Source of the DNA: Veillonella nakazawae
Lineage (GTDB): Bacteria; Bacillota; Negativicutes; Veillonellales; Veillonellaceae
Direction: 5' to 3'
DNA: 64,000 nucleotides
Assembly (NCBI RefSeq): GCF_013393365.1
Contig: NZ_AP022321.1
Location: 1,874,501 to 1,938,500, forward strand
Numbering within the stretch: the first letter of the stretch is position 1; each line of letters opens with the position of its first letter. Positions 51,617-61,113 of the stretch are shown here, piece by piece. The position numbers and the translations under genes are program-made. The notes under the pieces are model-generated. The model did no database searches, was not told where the DNA came from, and saw only the letters and a program-made list of their open reading frames with translations.

Positions 51617-51664
51617 ATAAAAAACTCCCTCAAGTATTTCGCGGTTCTTGAGGGAGTTTTTTTT
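51617..51664. terminator. Bidirectional terminator shared by toxin mRNA and antisense RNA
   Basis: AACTCCCTCAAG and CTTGAGGGAGTT form a perfect 12-bp stem (51623-51634, 51647-51658) with an A run left and eight Ts right. In the pAD1 par locus toxin and antitoxin RNAs converge on such a terminator. Confidence 0.8.
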
Positions 51665-51697
51665 GTGCTAACAGTGAATTCTTACAATCCTTCAGCT
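51617..51697 (-). ncRNA. Candidate antisense antitoxin RNA
   Basis: On the minus strand TGGACA (51731-51726), 16 bases, TATACT (51709-51704) would start an RNA near 51697 that ends at the shared terminator, about 80 bases long. It overlaps the 3' end of the toxin mRNA only through the terminator, as RNA II does in Fst loci. Confidence 0.5.
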
Positions 51698-51735
51698 ACT
51701 TATAGTATACATTATTTTAGAATTTTGTCCATTGT

Positions 51736-51769
51736 AAAACACCCAAGCAGAAAAGTTCTTGGGTGTTTC
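51736..51769 (-). terminator. Terminator of the ABC transporter operon
   Basis: AAACACCCAAG pairs with CTTGGGTGTTT (ten-base loop); followed on the minus strand by TTTTAC. Confidence 0.7.
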
Positions 51770-51799
51770 TTTTGAGATGTATATAACTGATATATAAAA

Positions 51800-52573
51800 C
51801 TAAATATAGAACTCGATTTTGTCTTCTTTTGCTAATTGGAATTGTTCGAAGATGTGGTTACGTATATTAACAAAGTTCGGCGATGTACGGTCTGTTCGGT
51901 CGATGATGTTCACAGGGATGATAGTTTGTACACGACCTGGATTTGCCGCTAGTACTACAACGCGGTCCGCAAGGACTACGGCTTCTTCAATATCGTGCGT
52001 AACGAATACTACAGTTTTACCTTCTTCGCGACAGATGCGAGAGATTTCGTCTTGCAAGTTGATACGGGTCAACGCATCAAGGGCGCCTAGTGGTTCGTCC
52101 ATGAAGATAATATCTGGATCCACTGCTAGTGCACGGGCAATGGATACACGTTGTTGCATGCCCCCAGATAGTTCTGCTGGATAACGATTGCGGGCGTGGT
52201 CAAGGCCTACCATTTTAACGTATTTATCGATAATAGCGGGACGCTCTTCTTTAGGAACCTTTTTACTTTCAAGACCTAGCTCAATATTGCTTTCTACCGT
52301 ACGCCACGGCAACAAGCCATAGTTTTGGAATACCGTTACATATCTGAGTTGAGGCGCTTTCACCTCTTCACCGTCGATAGTAATGGAACCAGATGTAACG
52401 AGCTCAAAGCCCGCTATAGCGTTTAATAGCGTACTTTTACCGGAACCAGAAGGGCCTAAGAGGCAAATAAACTCGCCCTTTTCAATATCTAGATTAATAT
52501 CCTCAAGAATGGGGAGTGGTTCCCCATCTTTCATAAATTCCTTGTGTGCATTGCGCACCGAAATGTAACCCAT
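51800..52573 (-). CDS. ABC transporter ATP-binding protein, nitrate/sulfonate/taurine type
   Basis: 257 aa: Walker A LGPSGSGKSTLLN (residues 37-49), Q-loop FQNYGLLPW, signature LSGGMQQRVSIARAL, Walker B IIFMDEPLGALD and the His switch VFVTHDIEEA. The Q-loop and layout match SsuB/TauB/NrtD. It energises the permease encoded 12 bases upstream. Exact substrate (sulfonate, taurine, nitrate or a pyrimidine precursor) cannot be fixed. Confidence 0.9.
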   Translation of the reverse strand: MGYISVRNAHKEFMKDGEPLPILEDINLDIEKGEFICLLGPSGSGKSTLLNAIAGFELVTSGSITIDGEEVKAPQLRYVTVFQNYGLLPWRTVESNIELGLESKKVPKEERPAIIDKYVKMVGLDHARNRYPAELSGGMQQRVSIARALAVDPDIIFMDEPLGALDALTRINLQDEISRICREEGKTVVFVTHDIEEAVVLADRVVVLAANPGRVQTIIPVNIIDRTDRTSPNFVNIRNHIFEQFQLAKEDKIEFYI

Positions 52574-52584
52574 GAGGCCACCTC

Positions 52585-53337
52585 CTATTTCTCAATACCC
52601 CAACGTTTGTAAATCCATTTTTCGATGAGGGACACGCCCCAATCGAGTAAAAGCCCAACGAAACCGATGGTCAAAATGGCTACCATCAAGAGATCGTTAC
52701 GCAAGTTATTTCTCATATCGATAATGAGGAAGCCAAGGCCTGTTTGGGAGCCTACCATTTCCCCTGTTACAAGGAAGATCCACGCCGTACCGAGAGCGAT
52801 GTGAAGACCGGATGCAATACCAGGGAATACGGCAGGTAATACGATTTTAAATAACAATTCTGGCTGTTTAATACCAAAGTTGCGCGCTACCTTGATGTAC
52901 ACAGGGTCAATATTTTGAATAGCAGACACGGTGGACAATAGCACCGGGAAGAATGCTGCGATAAAGATGATAACGATAGCTGGTGCTTGACCGATACCGA
53001 AGAATAGAACGATAAACGGCAACCATGCCACAGGAGAAATTGGTCGAATGACTTGAACGATTGGATTGATGTAGTTCCAAATTCCCTTGTACCAACCCAA
53101 GATAAGGCCGAAGAATACGCCGGCTACAACAGAAATAAGATAGCCGATAAAGAAGCGTACTAAACTATCTGCAATATCCTTAAATAGAACGCCATCTCCA
53201 ATGAGTTCCCCAAAGCCAATCAACACCTTATACGGCGTTGGCAATAGCGCTTCGTTAAAACCGCCGAGGCGAACGATTAACTCCCAAATTAGCCAAGCTG
53301 CGATAAATGAACCCGGCACATATGTATATTTCTTCAT
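52585..53337 (-). CDS. ABC transporter permease, SsuC/TauC type
   Basis: 250 aa with six hydrophobic helices and the coupling motif ARNFGIKQPELLFKIVLPAV near residue 155, where the family has EAA...G...I.LP. Middle of the three-gene operon, 11 bases from the binding protein gene. Confidence 0.9.
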   Translation of the reverse strand: MKKYTYVPGSFIAAWLIWELIVRLGGFNEALLPTPYKVLIGFGELIGDGVLFKDIADSLVRFFIGYLISVVAGVFFGLILGWYKGIWNYINPIVQVIRPISPVAWLPFIVLFFGIGQAPAIVIIFIAAFFPVLLSTVSAIQNIDPVYIKVARNFGIKQPELLFKIVLPAVFPGIASGLHIALGTAWIFLVTGEMVGSQTGLGFLIIDMRNNLRNDLLMVAILTIGFVGLLLDWGVSLIEKWIYKRWGIEK

Positions 53338-53347
53338 GGTCCCCCTC

Positions 53348-54301
53348 CTATGGTAACAATGATGTATCTACAAACTCTGAATAACTCGGCACTTTTTTGA
53401 TTAAATCAATATGTGTCATGTGATGCACAAGCGCATTATAACGGTCCTCTGTAAGGGCTAAATCTTTAAACCCAATCACTTTGAGGGAACGTTCAATAAC
53501 TTGGTCATTAAACTTCATGTACTTTGAGGAAATCTCCTCTTGTGCCTTTGGATGCTCGTCTAAATATGTACCTGCATCGAGATAGGCTTTTGTGAAAGCT
53601 TTTGCCAAGTCATGATGTTCATCGACGAATTGACCATTAAACACAAGAGCACAGCAAATATTATCATGCCAGAGATGGTCAGGATCTTCGAAGACCTTCC
53701 CAGTTCCCATTTCAAGGGCTAGAGAGCCAAATGGTTCGGCTACACTATACCCAGCAATTTGACCTACCGATAGAGCAGATGGCATTTCTGGAGGGCTCAT
53801 TTCTACGATTTGTACATCTTTTTCAGAAAGACCCGCTTCTTCAAGCATGCAATCCACGAGAACTTTTTGAGTAGATTGTTTATGAGGGATAGCAAAGGAT
53901 TTGCCTTTTAAGTCTTGAACGGAGTTAATATCCTTATTAACGATAATAATATTACCCTCTGTATGACCAAGTGCAGCAGCACGGACATCAATGCCTTGTT
54001 CACGAGCCTTTACACCAAGTTCAACAAGAACAGCTGCGGCATCTACCTTACCAGTATTTAACGCATCCATAAGCTCTGGCCAAGACCCATATTTAACAAG
54101 CTCTACATGAACAGGACCATCTGCCGTTTCCAGCTCTTTTGTAGCAAATACTGGTAATGCATGGGTAATTGGTAAATAGGCTACGCGTACAGTCTTTAAT
54201 TCTTGTGCCGTCTTTGGTTTATAGTGTTCATGATAACCATAGGCTATGCAGCCAATAACCAAGAGAACCACTCCGATGATTAGATACCAGGTCTTCTTCA
54301 T
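53348..54301 (-). CDS. ABC transporter substrate-binding protein, SsuA/NMT1 type
   Basis: 317 aa from the ATG at 54301 (AGAGGGG upstream; the frame extends to 54352). It opens with KK-TWYLIIGVVLLVIGCIAYG, a hydrophobic segment with a Cys near residue 17, either a lipobox-like signal or a membrane anchor. The fold follows: VRVAYLPITHALPVFA, WPELMDALNTGKVDAAAVLV, GKSFAIPHKQSTQKVLVDCM, VGQIAGYSVAEPFGSLA. The IPHKQST segment is where ligand contacts sit in SsuA/TauA. First gene of the operon. Confidence 0.88.
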   Translation of the reverse strand: MKKTWYLIIGVVLLVIGCIAYGYHEHYKPKTAQELKTVRVAYLPITHALPVFATKELETADGPVHVELVKYGSWPELMDALNTGKVDAAAVLVELGVKAREQGIDVRAAALGHTEGNIIIVNKDINSVQDLKGKSFAIPHKQSTQKVLVDCMLEEAGLSEKDVQIVEMSPPEMPSALSVGQIAGYSVAEPFGSLALEMGTGKVFEDPDHLWHDNICCALVFNGQFVDEHHDLAKAFTKAYLDAGTYLDEHPKAQEEISSKYMKFNDQVIERSLKVIGFKDLALTEDRYNALVHHMTHIDLIKKVPSYSEFVDTSLLP

Positions 54302-54425
54302 AACTTCCCCTCTTTCTACCTCACAACAAGGGGCGTTTTTGACACATGTCATTTTTCACACTTTTCTAAAACCTAGATGAAGTCTGGTTCTAGAATACCT
54401 TGTCTTCTAAACTTATTTATACCCT

Positions 54426-54454
54426 ACTATATCAATATGTATTAATTATGTCAA
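54426..54454 (-). promoter_or_regulatory. Promoter of the ABC transporter operon
   Basis: On the minus strand TTGACA (54454-54449), 17 bases, TATAGT (54431-54426). The rest of the gap 54302-54724 holds only the next terminator. Confidence 0.75.
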
Positions 54455-54623
54455 TAAAACACAGTAATATTGTAGGTATTATTATTTAGGTACGAAATAC
54501 ATCAATATAGACCAAATAAATCCAAATAAATATAGTAGTCTAAGGATATAAACTACTATATCTACAAAACGATTTAGCACTCCATCTTTAGCAATACTAT
54601 AAATAAGTACTCTATCACTAAAC

Positions 54624-54660
54624 AAAAAAGCAGGTAGTATCCATTGGATACTACCTGCTA
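54624..54660 (-). terminator. Terminator after the glycosyltransferase gene
   Basis: AGCAGGTAGTATCC pairs perfectly with GGATACTACCTGCT (3-base loop), then six Ts on the minus strand. Confidence 0.85.
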
Positions 54661-54724
54661 CTAGCTTTACTATTTTCAGCTTTAATGTTTTTCACTTATT
54701 GTTAGATTGTATGTGAAGATTCAC

Positions 54725-56353
54725 TTAAAACAGTGTCTTTTTATTTAGTATATATACTTCCGCTGTACCAGCTTCGCTAGACTCAGATACATTTGGGTAG
54801 ATAGTAGACTGACGGAAGTGCTTGATTTCACCTTTTGGAACGATGAGCATTAGAGGTTTACCAGAGGCGATTATCTTGTTAAATTCCTCTTCGTTAACTT
54901 GTTCCATAAGATATTTCTTTGACCACTCGGCACTGCGTTTTTTAATTTTATCTCGATCATCCCAGCGACTTTCATCACCATTGATTTTAATAATCTTATG
55001 GCCTGTATAGTATACAGCAGCTGTACTGTAACCGTTATAGTAATAGATATCACCATCATAAGAGTCTACAACAGGCACTACCTCAATATTACTACGCTGC
55101 TTTACAAATGGTTCTAACCCTTCCACAACAACGATGGAGGAAATAACCATAGTACCTAGGACAATAATACTAACAAGGCGATACCCTTTTTTCGTATACC
55201 ATGCGTGGAATAAAAGGAGTACGGCTACAGCCACCACAACATAGAGCAAGAAATAGAAGCCCCACGGTGCGAAGAATGAGCCCGCAACGTAAGCAATCCA
55301 TAGGAGTAAGGTAGGGCCCATAATAACCCATTTTATAGCTCTCGATTTACCTTTACGTATAATCTTCATAACGCCCATAGCACCAATAGCACTAAATGGA
55401 ACTAAGCTGACGAATGTATATAAAGGATATTTTGTAGCCATTAAGGTATAGAATAAAAGAATACCTACACCCCAAGTCATATTATAAATAAACCCAGTAT
55501 GTCGTTGTTTAAAGCCATCAATAATACCGTAGATAACAGCACCGGTCCATGGCATAGATGCACCTAGGAAGATAGCGATGTAATACCACCACACATTATC
55601 TTCAGGATGTTCGGATTGAGTGGCCCGTGTTACATTGTGAAGCCCTAAGAAGCCATTGATGAAATCCTGACCATGAACGCTGTACATATACACATACCAC
55701 GGCAAGCAGACTACACAAAAGGCAAGAATGCCACGCCAATCAAAGATAGCTTTCACCATCGACCAAGAACGATTGATACCGGCAAAAACGAGTAAAATCA
55801 TACCTGGCAAAACGAGTGCTACAGGCCCCTTTGTGAGCACCCCGAGGGCTGCAAAGATATAGGCCACAATCATAGCATACGGCTTCTGTTCCACCATCCC
55901 CTTATAGGAATAGATCATAACCATGATCGTCGTATACAATAGCACCATGTCCGTAATAACGCCATGAGCTACGGTCCAGAACATGAGGGATGTACCAAGT
56001 ACAGCAGCCCCAATTAAGCCTAGAGCCCACTTACCGCTCATAGTACGCATCGATTGATACATGGTTGCCACTGACAAGGCACCAAAGATAGCACTTGGTA
56101 AACGAACCACCCAATCGGCAATACCAAAGATTTTAAATCCAAGGGCAATGAGCCAATAAATCATAATCGGTTTATCGTACCAATAGGTGCCGTAAATTTG
56201 AGGTGACAACCAATCTCCGGAGAGAACCATTTCCTTAGCAGTTAACGCATAGTTAGATTCCACAGGATCCGTAACAGGCAACATATTATTGCCAAACAGA
56301 TAAAAAACGAGCCATACAATAAATACGACTGGCGTTAATCGTGAAAGTTTCAT
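54725..56353 (-). CDS. ArnT/PMT-family membrane glycosyltransferase
   Basis: A 542-aa protein with about 12 transmembrane helices and a C-terminal periplasmic part. The first periplasmic loop has PVTDPVESNYALTAKEMVLS, the acidic DE/DPxE region of GT-C enzymes; KGPVALVLPG and YDKPIMIYWL are typical of ArnT-like proteins. These move a sugar from undecaprenyl phosphate to lipid A, protein or another envelope glycan. It fits a cell with an outer membrane. It follows the DedA gene by ten bases. Confidence 0.82.
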   Translation of the reverse strand: MKLSRLTPVVFIVWLVFYLFGNNMLPVTDPVESNYALTAKEMVLSGDWLSPQIYGTYWYDKPIMIYWLIALGFKIFGIADWVVRLPSAIFGALSVATMYQSMRTMSGKWALGLIGAAVLGTSLMFWTVAHGVITDMVLLYTTIMVMIYSYKGMVEQKPYAMIVAYIFAALGVLTKGPVALVLPGMILLVFAGINRSWSMVKAIFDWRGILAFCVVCLPWYVYMYSVHGQDFINGFLGLHNVTRATQSEHPEDNVWWYYIAIFLGASMPWTGAVIYGIIDGFKQRHTGFIYNMTWGVGILLFYTLMATKYPLYTFVSLVPFSAIGAMGVMKIIRKGKSRAIKWVIMGPTLLLWIAYVAGSFFAPWGFYFLLYVVVAVAVLLLFHAWYTKKGYRLVSIIVLGTMVISSIVVVEGLEPFVKQRSNIEVVPVVDSYDGDIYYYNGYSTAAVYYTGHKIIKINGDESRWDDRDKIKKRSAEWSKKYLMEQVNEEEFNKIIASGKPLMLIVPKGEIKHFRQSTIYPNVSESSEAGTAEVYILNKKTLF

Positions 56354-56363
56354 AAGGGCCTCC

Positions 56364-56951
56364 TTATCGGCGATTGCGATAGTATTTAAAGCCCAATACA
56401 GCCGCTATAATAACGAATACAACAATCATAACAATCAAGAACTCATGATTATATTGGATAAGATCCTTCCAGTTTTCACCGAGCACTTTACCCAAGTAAA
56501 CAAGAAGGATTGTCCAAGGAACCGTGCCTAGTACAGTCCAAATAACAAAATGCCACATAGGATAACGAGCCATGCCTGCTGGGAAAGAAATAAATGTACG
56601 AACACCTGGCAACAAACGGCCAAAGAACACCGCGGCACCACCATACTTATTAAACAACTTTTCTGCGAGTTCAAATTTATGTTCATTAAAGAATATGTAT
56701 TTACCGTATTTCAAAAGAAGTGGACGTCCGCCATACTCACCCATCCAGTAGGATAAGATAGATCCTACAATCCCTGCTAAAGTACCTACAACCATAGTCG
56801 TATGTAAATCAAATATGCCCTGAGCAATCAGATATCCTGCAAAACCTAAGACGATTTCACTAGGAATAGGAATGTTAGCATTTTCCAAAACCATTGCAAT
56901 AAACATGGCTCCATAGCCATATGTTTCCATAAATGAAATGATATATTCCAC
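56364..56951 (-). CDS. DedA-family membrane protein
   Basis: 195 aa, with GTG at 56951 as the start after AAAGGGG; the frame to 56993 has no ribosome site. DedA motifs: ENANIPIPSEIVLGFAGYLI, GSILSYWMGEYGGRP and FFGRLLPGVRTFISFPAGMA with the conserved Arg of the re-entrant loop. DedA proteins act as lipid scramblases or undecaprenyl phosphate flippases, which would suit the neighbouring transferase that needs a lipid-linked sugar. Confidence 0.88.
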   Translation of the reverse strand: MEYIISFMETYGYGAMFIAMVLENANIPIPSEIVLGFAGYLIAQGIFDLHTTMVVGTLAGIVGSILSYWMGEYGGRPLLLKYGKYIFFNEHKFELAEKLFNKYGGAAVFFGRLLPGVRTFISFPAGMARYPMWHFVIWTVLGTVPWTILLVYLGKVLGENWKDLIQYNHEFLIVMIVVFVIIAAVLGFKYYRNRR

Positions 56952-57058
56952 TGTTTTACCCCTTTTTAATTCCCATACGGGTCCATTATGCACAAATTTT
57001 TGGGCATAGTATTTTCATCATTACCATACCTATTCGGTATATCTTATATTTTACCATA

Positions 57059-57093
57059 ATAAAAAGGCCCTCACCACAGGTGAAAGCCTTTTT
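57059..57093. terminator. Bidirectional terminator
   Basis: AAAAAGGC-TCACC stem with its complement around ACA, 20 bases after the DUF2922 gene's stop. Confidence 0.75.
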
Positions 57094-57112
57094 ACCATTT
57101 AACTGTATACGA

Positions 57113-57334
57113 TTATTGCAATTCAGTAGTTTGAGTTGTTACTTCACGAGCCGTAGTAAATGCAGCAAGTTCTGCATCACCAGAACCAAGGATTACTTTG
57201 TTAGCTACTAGCGCATTAGCCGCTGTTTTAGCATCTTGTAAAGTAATTCCAGCACGAGGAGCACTAATTGTGACTGATGTGCTTTTACCACCGACCGTAG
57301 AAAATGTAAGATATACAACGCGTTTTTCCGCCAT
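57113..57334 (-). CDS. DUF2922 protein
   Basis: 73 aa from the ATG at 57334 (AAAGGAGG upstream). KRVVYLTFSTVGGKSTSVTI, SAPRAGITLQDAKTAANALV follows DUF2922, small beta-rich proteins of Firmicutes usually encoded beside DUF1659 proteins. Function unknown. Confidence 0.8.
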   Translation of the reverse strand: MAEKRVVYLTFSTVGGKSTSVTISAPRAGITLQDAKTAANALVANKVILGSGDAELAAFTTAREVTTQTTELQ

Positions 57335-57586
57335 GTGGGCGCCTCCTTTCACGTTTCATAAACAAGTTCTTGAATTTAGATAGAATAGGATGATTTCTGT
57401 AACTCTGCAATTCTGTAATTACACAAATTACACTTAGATTAAATATATCTATCTACGATTCATATCAATAAGGATGGGAATGTGAGGGTTTGCAATCTTT
57501 ATATCCTGTTACGACTATGGGAGGATATAAAAACTAGCAATAAGAATGTGTTTGGATCACTTAAAAAACGAATAGATAAGATTCAA

Positions 57587-57793
57587 TTAATGTCCTAAGG
57601 ATACTTCATTGACGCGGACCACGTCGGACAAGCTGTGGTCATACAAGGCTGCCAGCGCATTACCAACGGTTTTTACATTATCGTCGGACGCTTCTTCTGC
57701 AACACGTGTATAGGTTACGTCTTTGTACTTCGGCGCATCTTCGGTGCCGATGTTAAAACGCAACACCAATTTAGTGCGTTTAATGTTAGCCAT
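57587..57793 (-). CDS. DUF1659-like protein
   Basis: 68 aa from the ATG at 57793 after AAAGGAGGTG (the frame runs to 57871 without a ribosome site). TKLVLRFNIGTEDAPKYKDV, TYTRVAEEASDDNVKTVGNA resembles DUF1659, the usual partner of DUF2922. The two are 252 bases apart here with no gene between; that gap holds an inverted repeat TATATCCT...AGGATATA (57499-57530). Confidence 0.7.
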   Translation of the reverse strand: MANIKRTKLVLRFNIGTEDAPKYKDVTYTRVAEEASDDNVKTVGNALAALYDHSLSDVVRVNEVSLGH

Positions 57794-58114
57794 CGTATCA
57801 CCTCCTTTCACCCTCTTATATTCCTGAGGGTCCCTCTCGACAACCCCCTCTAGAGTAATTGCGGTAATCATTGTGAAAGTCAGAGAACAACAACTTTAAA
57901 TCTATACTTCTTACAGTATTTATATAAATCTAACAAACAATACAGGAGCATACACGCTATAAACTTGTCATAAATACAGAAAAAGACCCTTACAAGTCAT
58001 TAGCTATACAAATATAACTAACAACCGTAAAGGTCTACATAAGCCCATAAAAGGCAATGAAAATCTATAAAGTACTATAATCCATTATTAAGGTCTATGC
58101 TCAATAGATAAATA

Positions 58115-58861
58115 CTATTCAGTTTTCAAGGCTAGCATAAAGTCATGTGCTTTTACAGCTGCTTCAGTATCTACAAAGTGTAGCGGGTTTAATAAGCGAC
58201 AGAATTTAAAGAGATATTCATGTTTACGTAAAATTTCTTTTACATGTAACACCGTATCGCGCGCCGTACGAGCCGAACTATAGCCATTCATCATAGCGTA
58301 TAGGTAAGAAATCGGTAGATTATCTTCACGCAAATAGCTATGCACAAAGATGAGTAAATCCCAACCTTGTGGTGTAAATTCAGGCCAACGACGACCATTT
58401 TCCCAATCTAATAAAGTAACCTTATCAGTATCTGGATCATAGGTGATATCTCGCATGGCAGGACGGCCATGGGACAAACCATAGTCATGAAGTTGTCCCA
58501 ATGTTTTACCAAAGCTATAGAAAATATGAGTGACCATATCTTGTAAGCTATCATCATCAGGATGTTGCGCTGGCAATTCACTATAATAGGTTAATGTTTT
58601 ACCAGACCCTTCTGTAACGAAATAATGCTCTCTAAAACCAGCAATCACTGGCGCTACAGGCAACTGAGTATTTACGAAGGAAATTTTATAAAACTCATAA
58701 TCAAAAGAAGCTCTAGGAGCTGGTTTAATCCAACTAGAGCGGTGATTACTGATATCTTGTTTTACATAATAGGTTTTATCATTAAACTCTACAGAAAAAA
58801 CACGATGGTCTTTCTCTTCATCGATTATGCGATCAATATATTCTAATAACATATCATTCAT
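58115..58861 (-). CDS. Protein kinase-fold phosphotransferase, WaaP/Kdo-kinase-like
   Basis: A 248-aa kinase-fold protein. VEFNDKTYYVKQDISNHRSS holds the probable ATP-binding Lys, LHDYGLSHGRPAMRDITYDP the catalytic loop (HGR...RD) and VTLLDWENGRRWP the metal-binding DWE. HGRPaxRDI and DWEn are shared with LPS-core kinases (WaaP, InaA, KdkA) of diderm bacteria. It may phosphorylate lipopolysaccharide core sugars. Stands alone; the flanking gap to 59170 holds only a hairpin at 58991-59018. Confidence 0.65.
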   Translation of the reverse strand: MNDMLLEYIDRIIDEEKDHRVFSVEFNDKTYYVKQDISNHRSSWIKPAPRASFDYEFYKISFVNTQLPVAPVIAGFREHYFVTEGSGKTLTYYSELPAQHPDDDSLQDMVTHIFYSFGKTLGQLHDYGLSHGRPAMRDITYDPDTDKVTLLDWENGRRWPEFTPQGWDLLIFVHSYLREDNLPISYLYAMMNGYSSARTARDTVLHVKEILRKHEYLFKFCRLLNPLHFVDTEAAVKAHDFMLALKTE

Positions 58862-59169
58862 TATAGCCTCCCTGTGTATAACACTCTACAACACTAGTGT
58901 CCCTCAGGCATATATTTCAAAAAAATATAATATAACAATTTACCCTTCTATTGTTATATTCCTCGAAATATATAATATTAAATAATTTATGAGTAATAGC
59001 ATATTAGCTATTACTCATTTAAGTGTATACAATTAATGTATTTATTATACTACAATTATCATCTCATATCAAAGAGAATTCACTTCACCAATATAGATAA
59101 ACACTGTATTATCGGCAAACTCTTCATGTTAATCTCAAATAACCTACCTTGGTTTTAACCCACAAAAGA

Positions 59170-59200
59170 AAAACCCCCTAGCCTAAGCTAGGGGGTTCTT
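59170..59200 (-). terminator. Terminator of the fumarate reductase operon
   Basis: ACCCCCTAGC pairs with GCTAGGGGGT around CTAA, then TTTTTCTTTT on the minus strand. Confidence 0.85.
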
Positions 59201-59274
59201 CTGGTAATTATGATAATAGGTTTAGATTTAAGACAATACGAGGACCAACTGAGGTCATGTCTAAATCAAACGAA

Positions 59275-60150
59275 TTAACCAACGAATTTAGTCACTGCTG
59301 CAGTATCAGTTAAGTGACGTTTAGGCATGCCCATTTCTTCAGGGGAAATGCCAAGAGCAAGACCCACTAATTGGGACATGTGCAAGATTGGCATATCTTT
59401 GCCACCGCCAACAACTTCTTTTGCTTCTTTTTGGAACATATCAAGTTGCATTTGGCAAAGTGGGCAAGGAGTTACTACGCAATCTGCGCCTTCTGTAGCT
59501 GCATCTTTGTTGATGGAGCCAGTCATTTGCATTACGGAATCATGTGCAGGGTATACAGCATGGAAACCGCAGCAATCAAGTTTACGGGAGAAGTCGATTG
59601 GTGTAGCACCGATAGCAGAGATCAAATCTGCTAAGGATGTAGGCATTTGATAATCTTCGAAGCCCAATTCAGTTTGAGGACGAAGAATATGGCAACCATA
59701 GTATTCAGCTACACGTAAACCAGTTAAAGGTTTAACAACTTTAGCTTTCAATTTATCCAAACCGTAATCGCGGATCAATACCCATAAGAAATGAGTGATA
59801 TCAGTTGTACCGCGGTATTGTTTACCGATTTGAGCTAATTTTTTGTTAACTTCGTTCTTTTCTTTTTCGTTTTTATCAAGCTCGTTTTTAGCTTCACGAA
59901 GCATCAAAGTACAAGTGTTACATACAGTTAAAAGGTTCAAACCTTTTTCTTCTGCCAATGCAATGTTACGAGCATTTGTAGCAAGTGTAATTTCTGGAGC
60001 GATGTCTTGAACGTGGGACGCGCCGCAGCAAGTCCAGCCGTCAAGCTCTTCCAACTCGATGCCTAATTTTTTAGCTACAGCAACTGTTGCTAAGTAGTCT
60101 TCTTTGGCAGCGCTTTCAAGAACGCAACCTGGGAAAAATGCGTATTTCAT
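59275..60150 (-). CDS. Fumarate reductase CCG-domain subunit (SdhE/MfrE type)
   Basis: A 291-aa soluble protein with two cysteine-rich CCG domains: FFPGCVLES...GWTCCGASHVQD...CNTCTLM, and YYGCHILRP...LDCCGFHAVY...PCPLCQMQ. These bind a non-cubane 4Fe-4S cluster as in HdrB. In the SdhABE or MfrABE class of fumarate reductases and succinate:quinone oxidoreductases this subunit replaces the haem membrane anchor and passes electrons from menaquinol. Last of the three genes; the ATG overlaps the stop of the iron-sulfur gene by one base. Confidence 0.88.
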   Translation of the reverse strand: MKYAFFPGCVLESAAKEDYLATVAVAKKLGIELEELDGWTCCGASHVQDIAPEITLATNARNIALAEEKGLNLLTVCNTCTLMLREAKNELDKNEKEKNEVNKKLAQIGKQYRGTTDITHFLWVLIRDYGLDKLKAKVVKPLTGLRVAEYYGCHILRPQTELGFEDYQMPTSLADLISAIGATPIDFSRKLDCCGFHAVYPAHDSVMQMTGSINKDAATEGADCVVTPCPLCQMQLDMFQKEAKEVVGGGKDMPILHMSQLVGLALGISPEEMGMPKRHLTDTAAVTKFVG

Positions 60151-61112
60151 TATTTGCTTACCTCCTCAGCTGCTTTCATAAGTCTGCGAACACCATCAAT
60201 ACCATTTACAGGTTTTTGAGGTACTACAAGTTCGAATGGATTGATTTTGCTGTGTTTCCACAAACGTAAAGCATAGAATGCTTGTTTAGCGGAATCAACA
60301 ACACCATCAGATTTCAAGCTCATAGAAACTTCTTTCAAGCGACCAGTTTTGTAGAGATCGTCTTTGAAAGCAACTGCATGGCGAACGCCTTTGCTGTTAG
60401 TAAGACCAGCTTTTGTAGCTTCTTTACGCAAGTTGGAAATATCTTGAGCAGGTTTTAAGTGTTTAGGACAACGGGAGATACAGTTCATGCAGTGAACGCA
60501 TTTCCAAAGACCGTTGTCGAATGCAGGTTGAATGTGAGCCATAGGTGCATCATCACGGCTATCCAATACGAAACGGTTAGCTTTTGTGAATACATATGGT
60601 TCTAAGAAGTCATCTTGACGTGCAGTCAATTTGTTACATTCAGATGCGCAGCAACCACAAAGGATACATTCTGTACCAGCAACGAATTTTTTGAAGTCAG
60701 CTGGAGTTTGGCGAACGATTTTGTCACCTTCGTTGAATTCTGCTTTAAGGAAGATCCAAGGAGCAACTGTTTTCAAACGATCAACTTTTGCTTCCCAGTC
60801 AACAACTAAGTCGCGGATAACGCGGAAGTTGCCGATTGGTGCAATTGTCAATTCATCAGTACCATAACGTTCTGTTAATTCGTCGATTTTAGCTTCGCAA
60901 CCAAGCATTGCTTCGCCATTTACGCGAATGGAGCAAGCGCCGCAAACTGCGGAACGGCAAGCTGCCAAGAATGTTAAAGTTGGATCTTGAGTATCTTTAA
61001 TTTTTTGAAGGCCCCAAAGAATTGTACGGTCAGCTTCATAGTCAAATTTGAAAGTCTGTACAAACGCGCGACCTTGTTGGTAACGGTGAATATGGTAGGT
61101 GATTTGTCTCAT
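60150..61112 (-). CDS. Fumarate reductase/succinate dehydrogenase iron-sulfur subunit
   Basis: 320 aa. Cluster ligands: CRSAVCGACSIRVNG (2Fe-2S), CILCGCCASECN and CVHCMNCISRCPKHLKP (the other two clusters). It carries electrons between the CCG subunit and the flavoprotein. It is longer than the E. coli protein by about 75 residues at the C-terminus, as in the MfrB/SdhB class. Confidence 0.92.
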   Translation of the reverse strand: MRQITYHIHRYQQGRAFVQTFKFDYEADRTILWGLQKIKDTQDPTLTFLAACRSAVCGACSIRVNGEAMLGCEAKIDELTERYGTDELTIAPIGNFRVIRDLVVDWEAKVDRLKTVAPWIFLKAEFNEGDKIVRQTPADFKKFVAGTECILCGCCASECNKLTARQDDFLEPYVFTKANRFVLDSRDDAPMAHIQPAFDNGLWKCVHCMNCISRCPKHLKPAQDISNLRKEATKAGLTNSKGVRHAVAFKDDLYKTGRLKEVSMSLKSDGVVDSAKQAFYALRLWKHSKINPFELVVPQKPVNGIDGVRRLMKAAEEVSK

Positions 61113-61113
61113 C

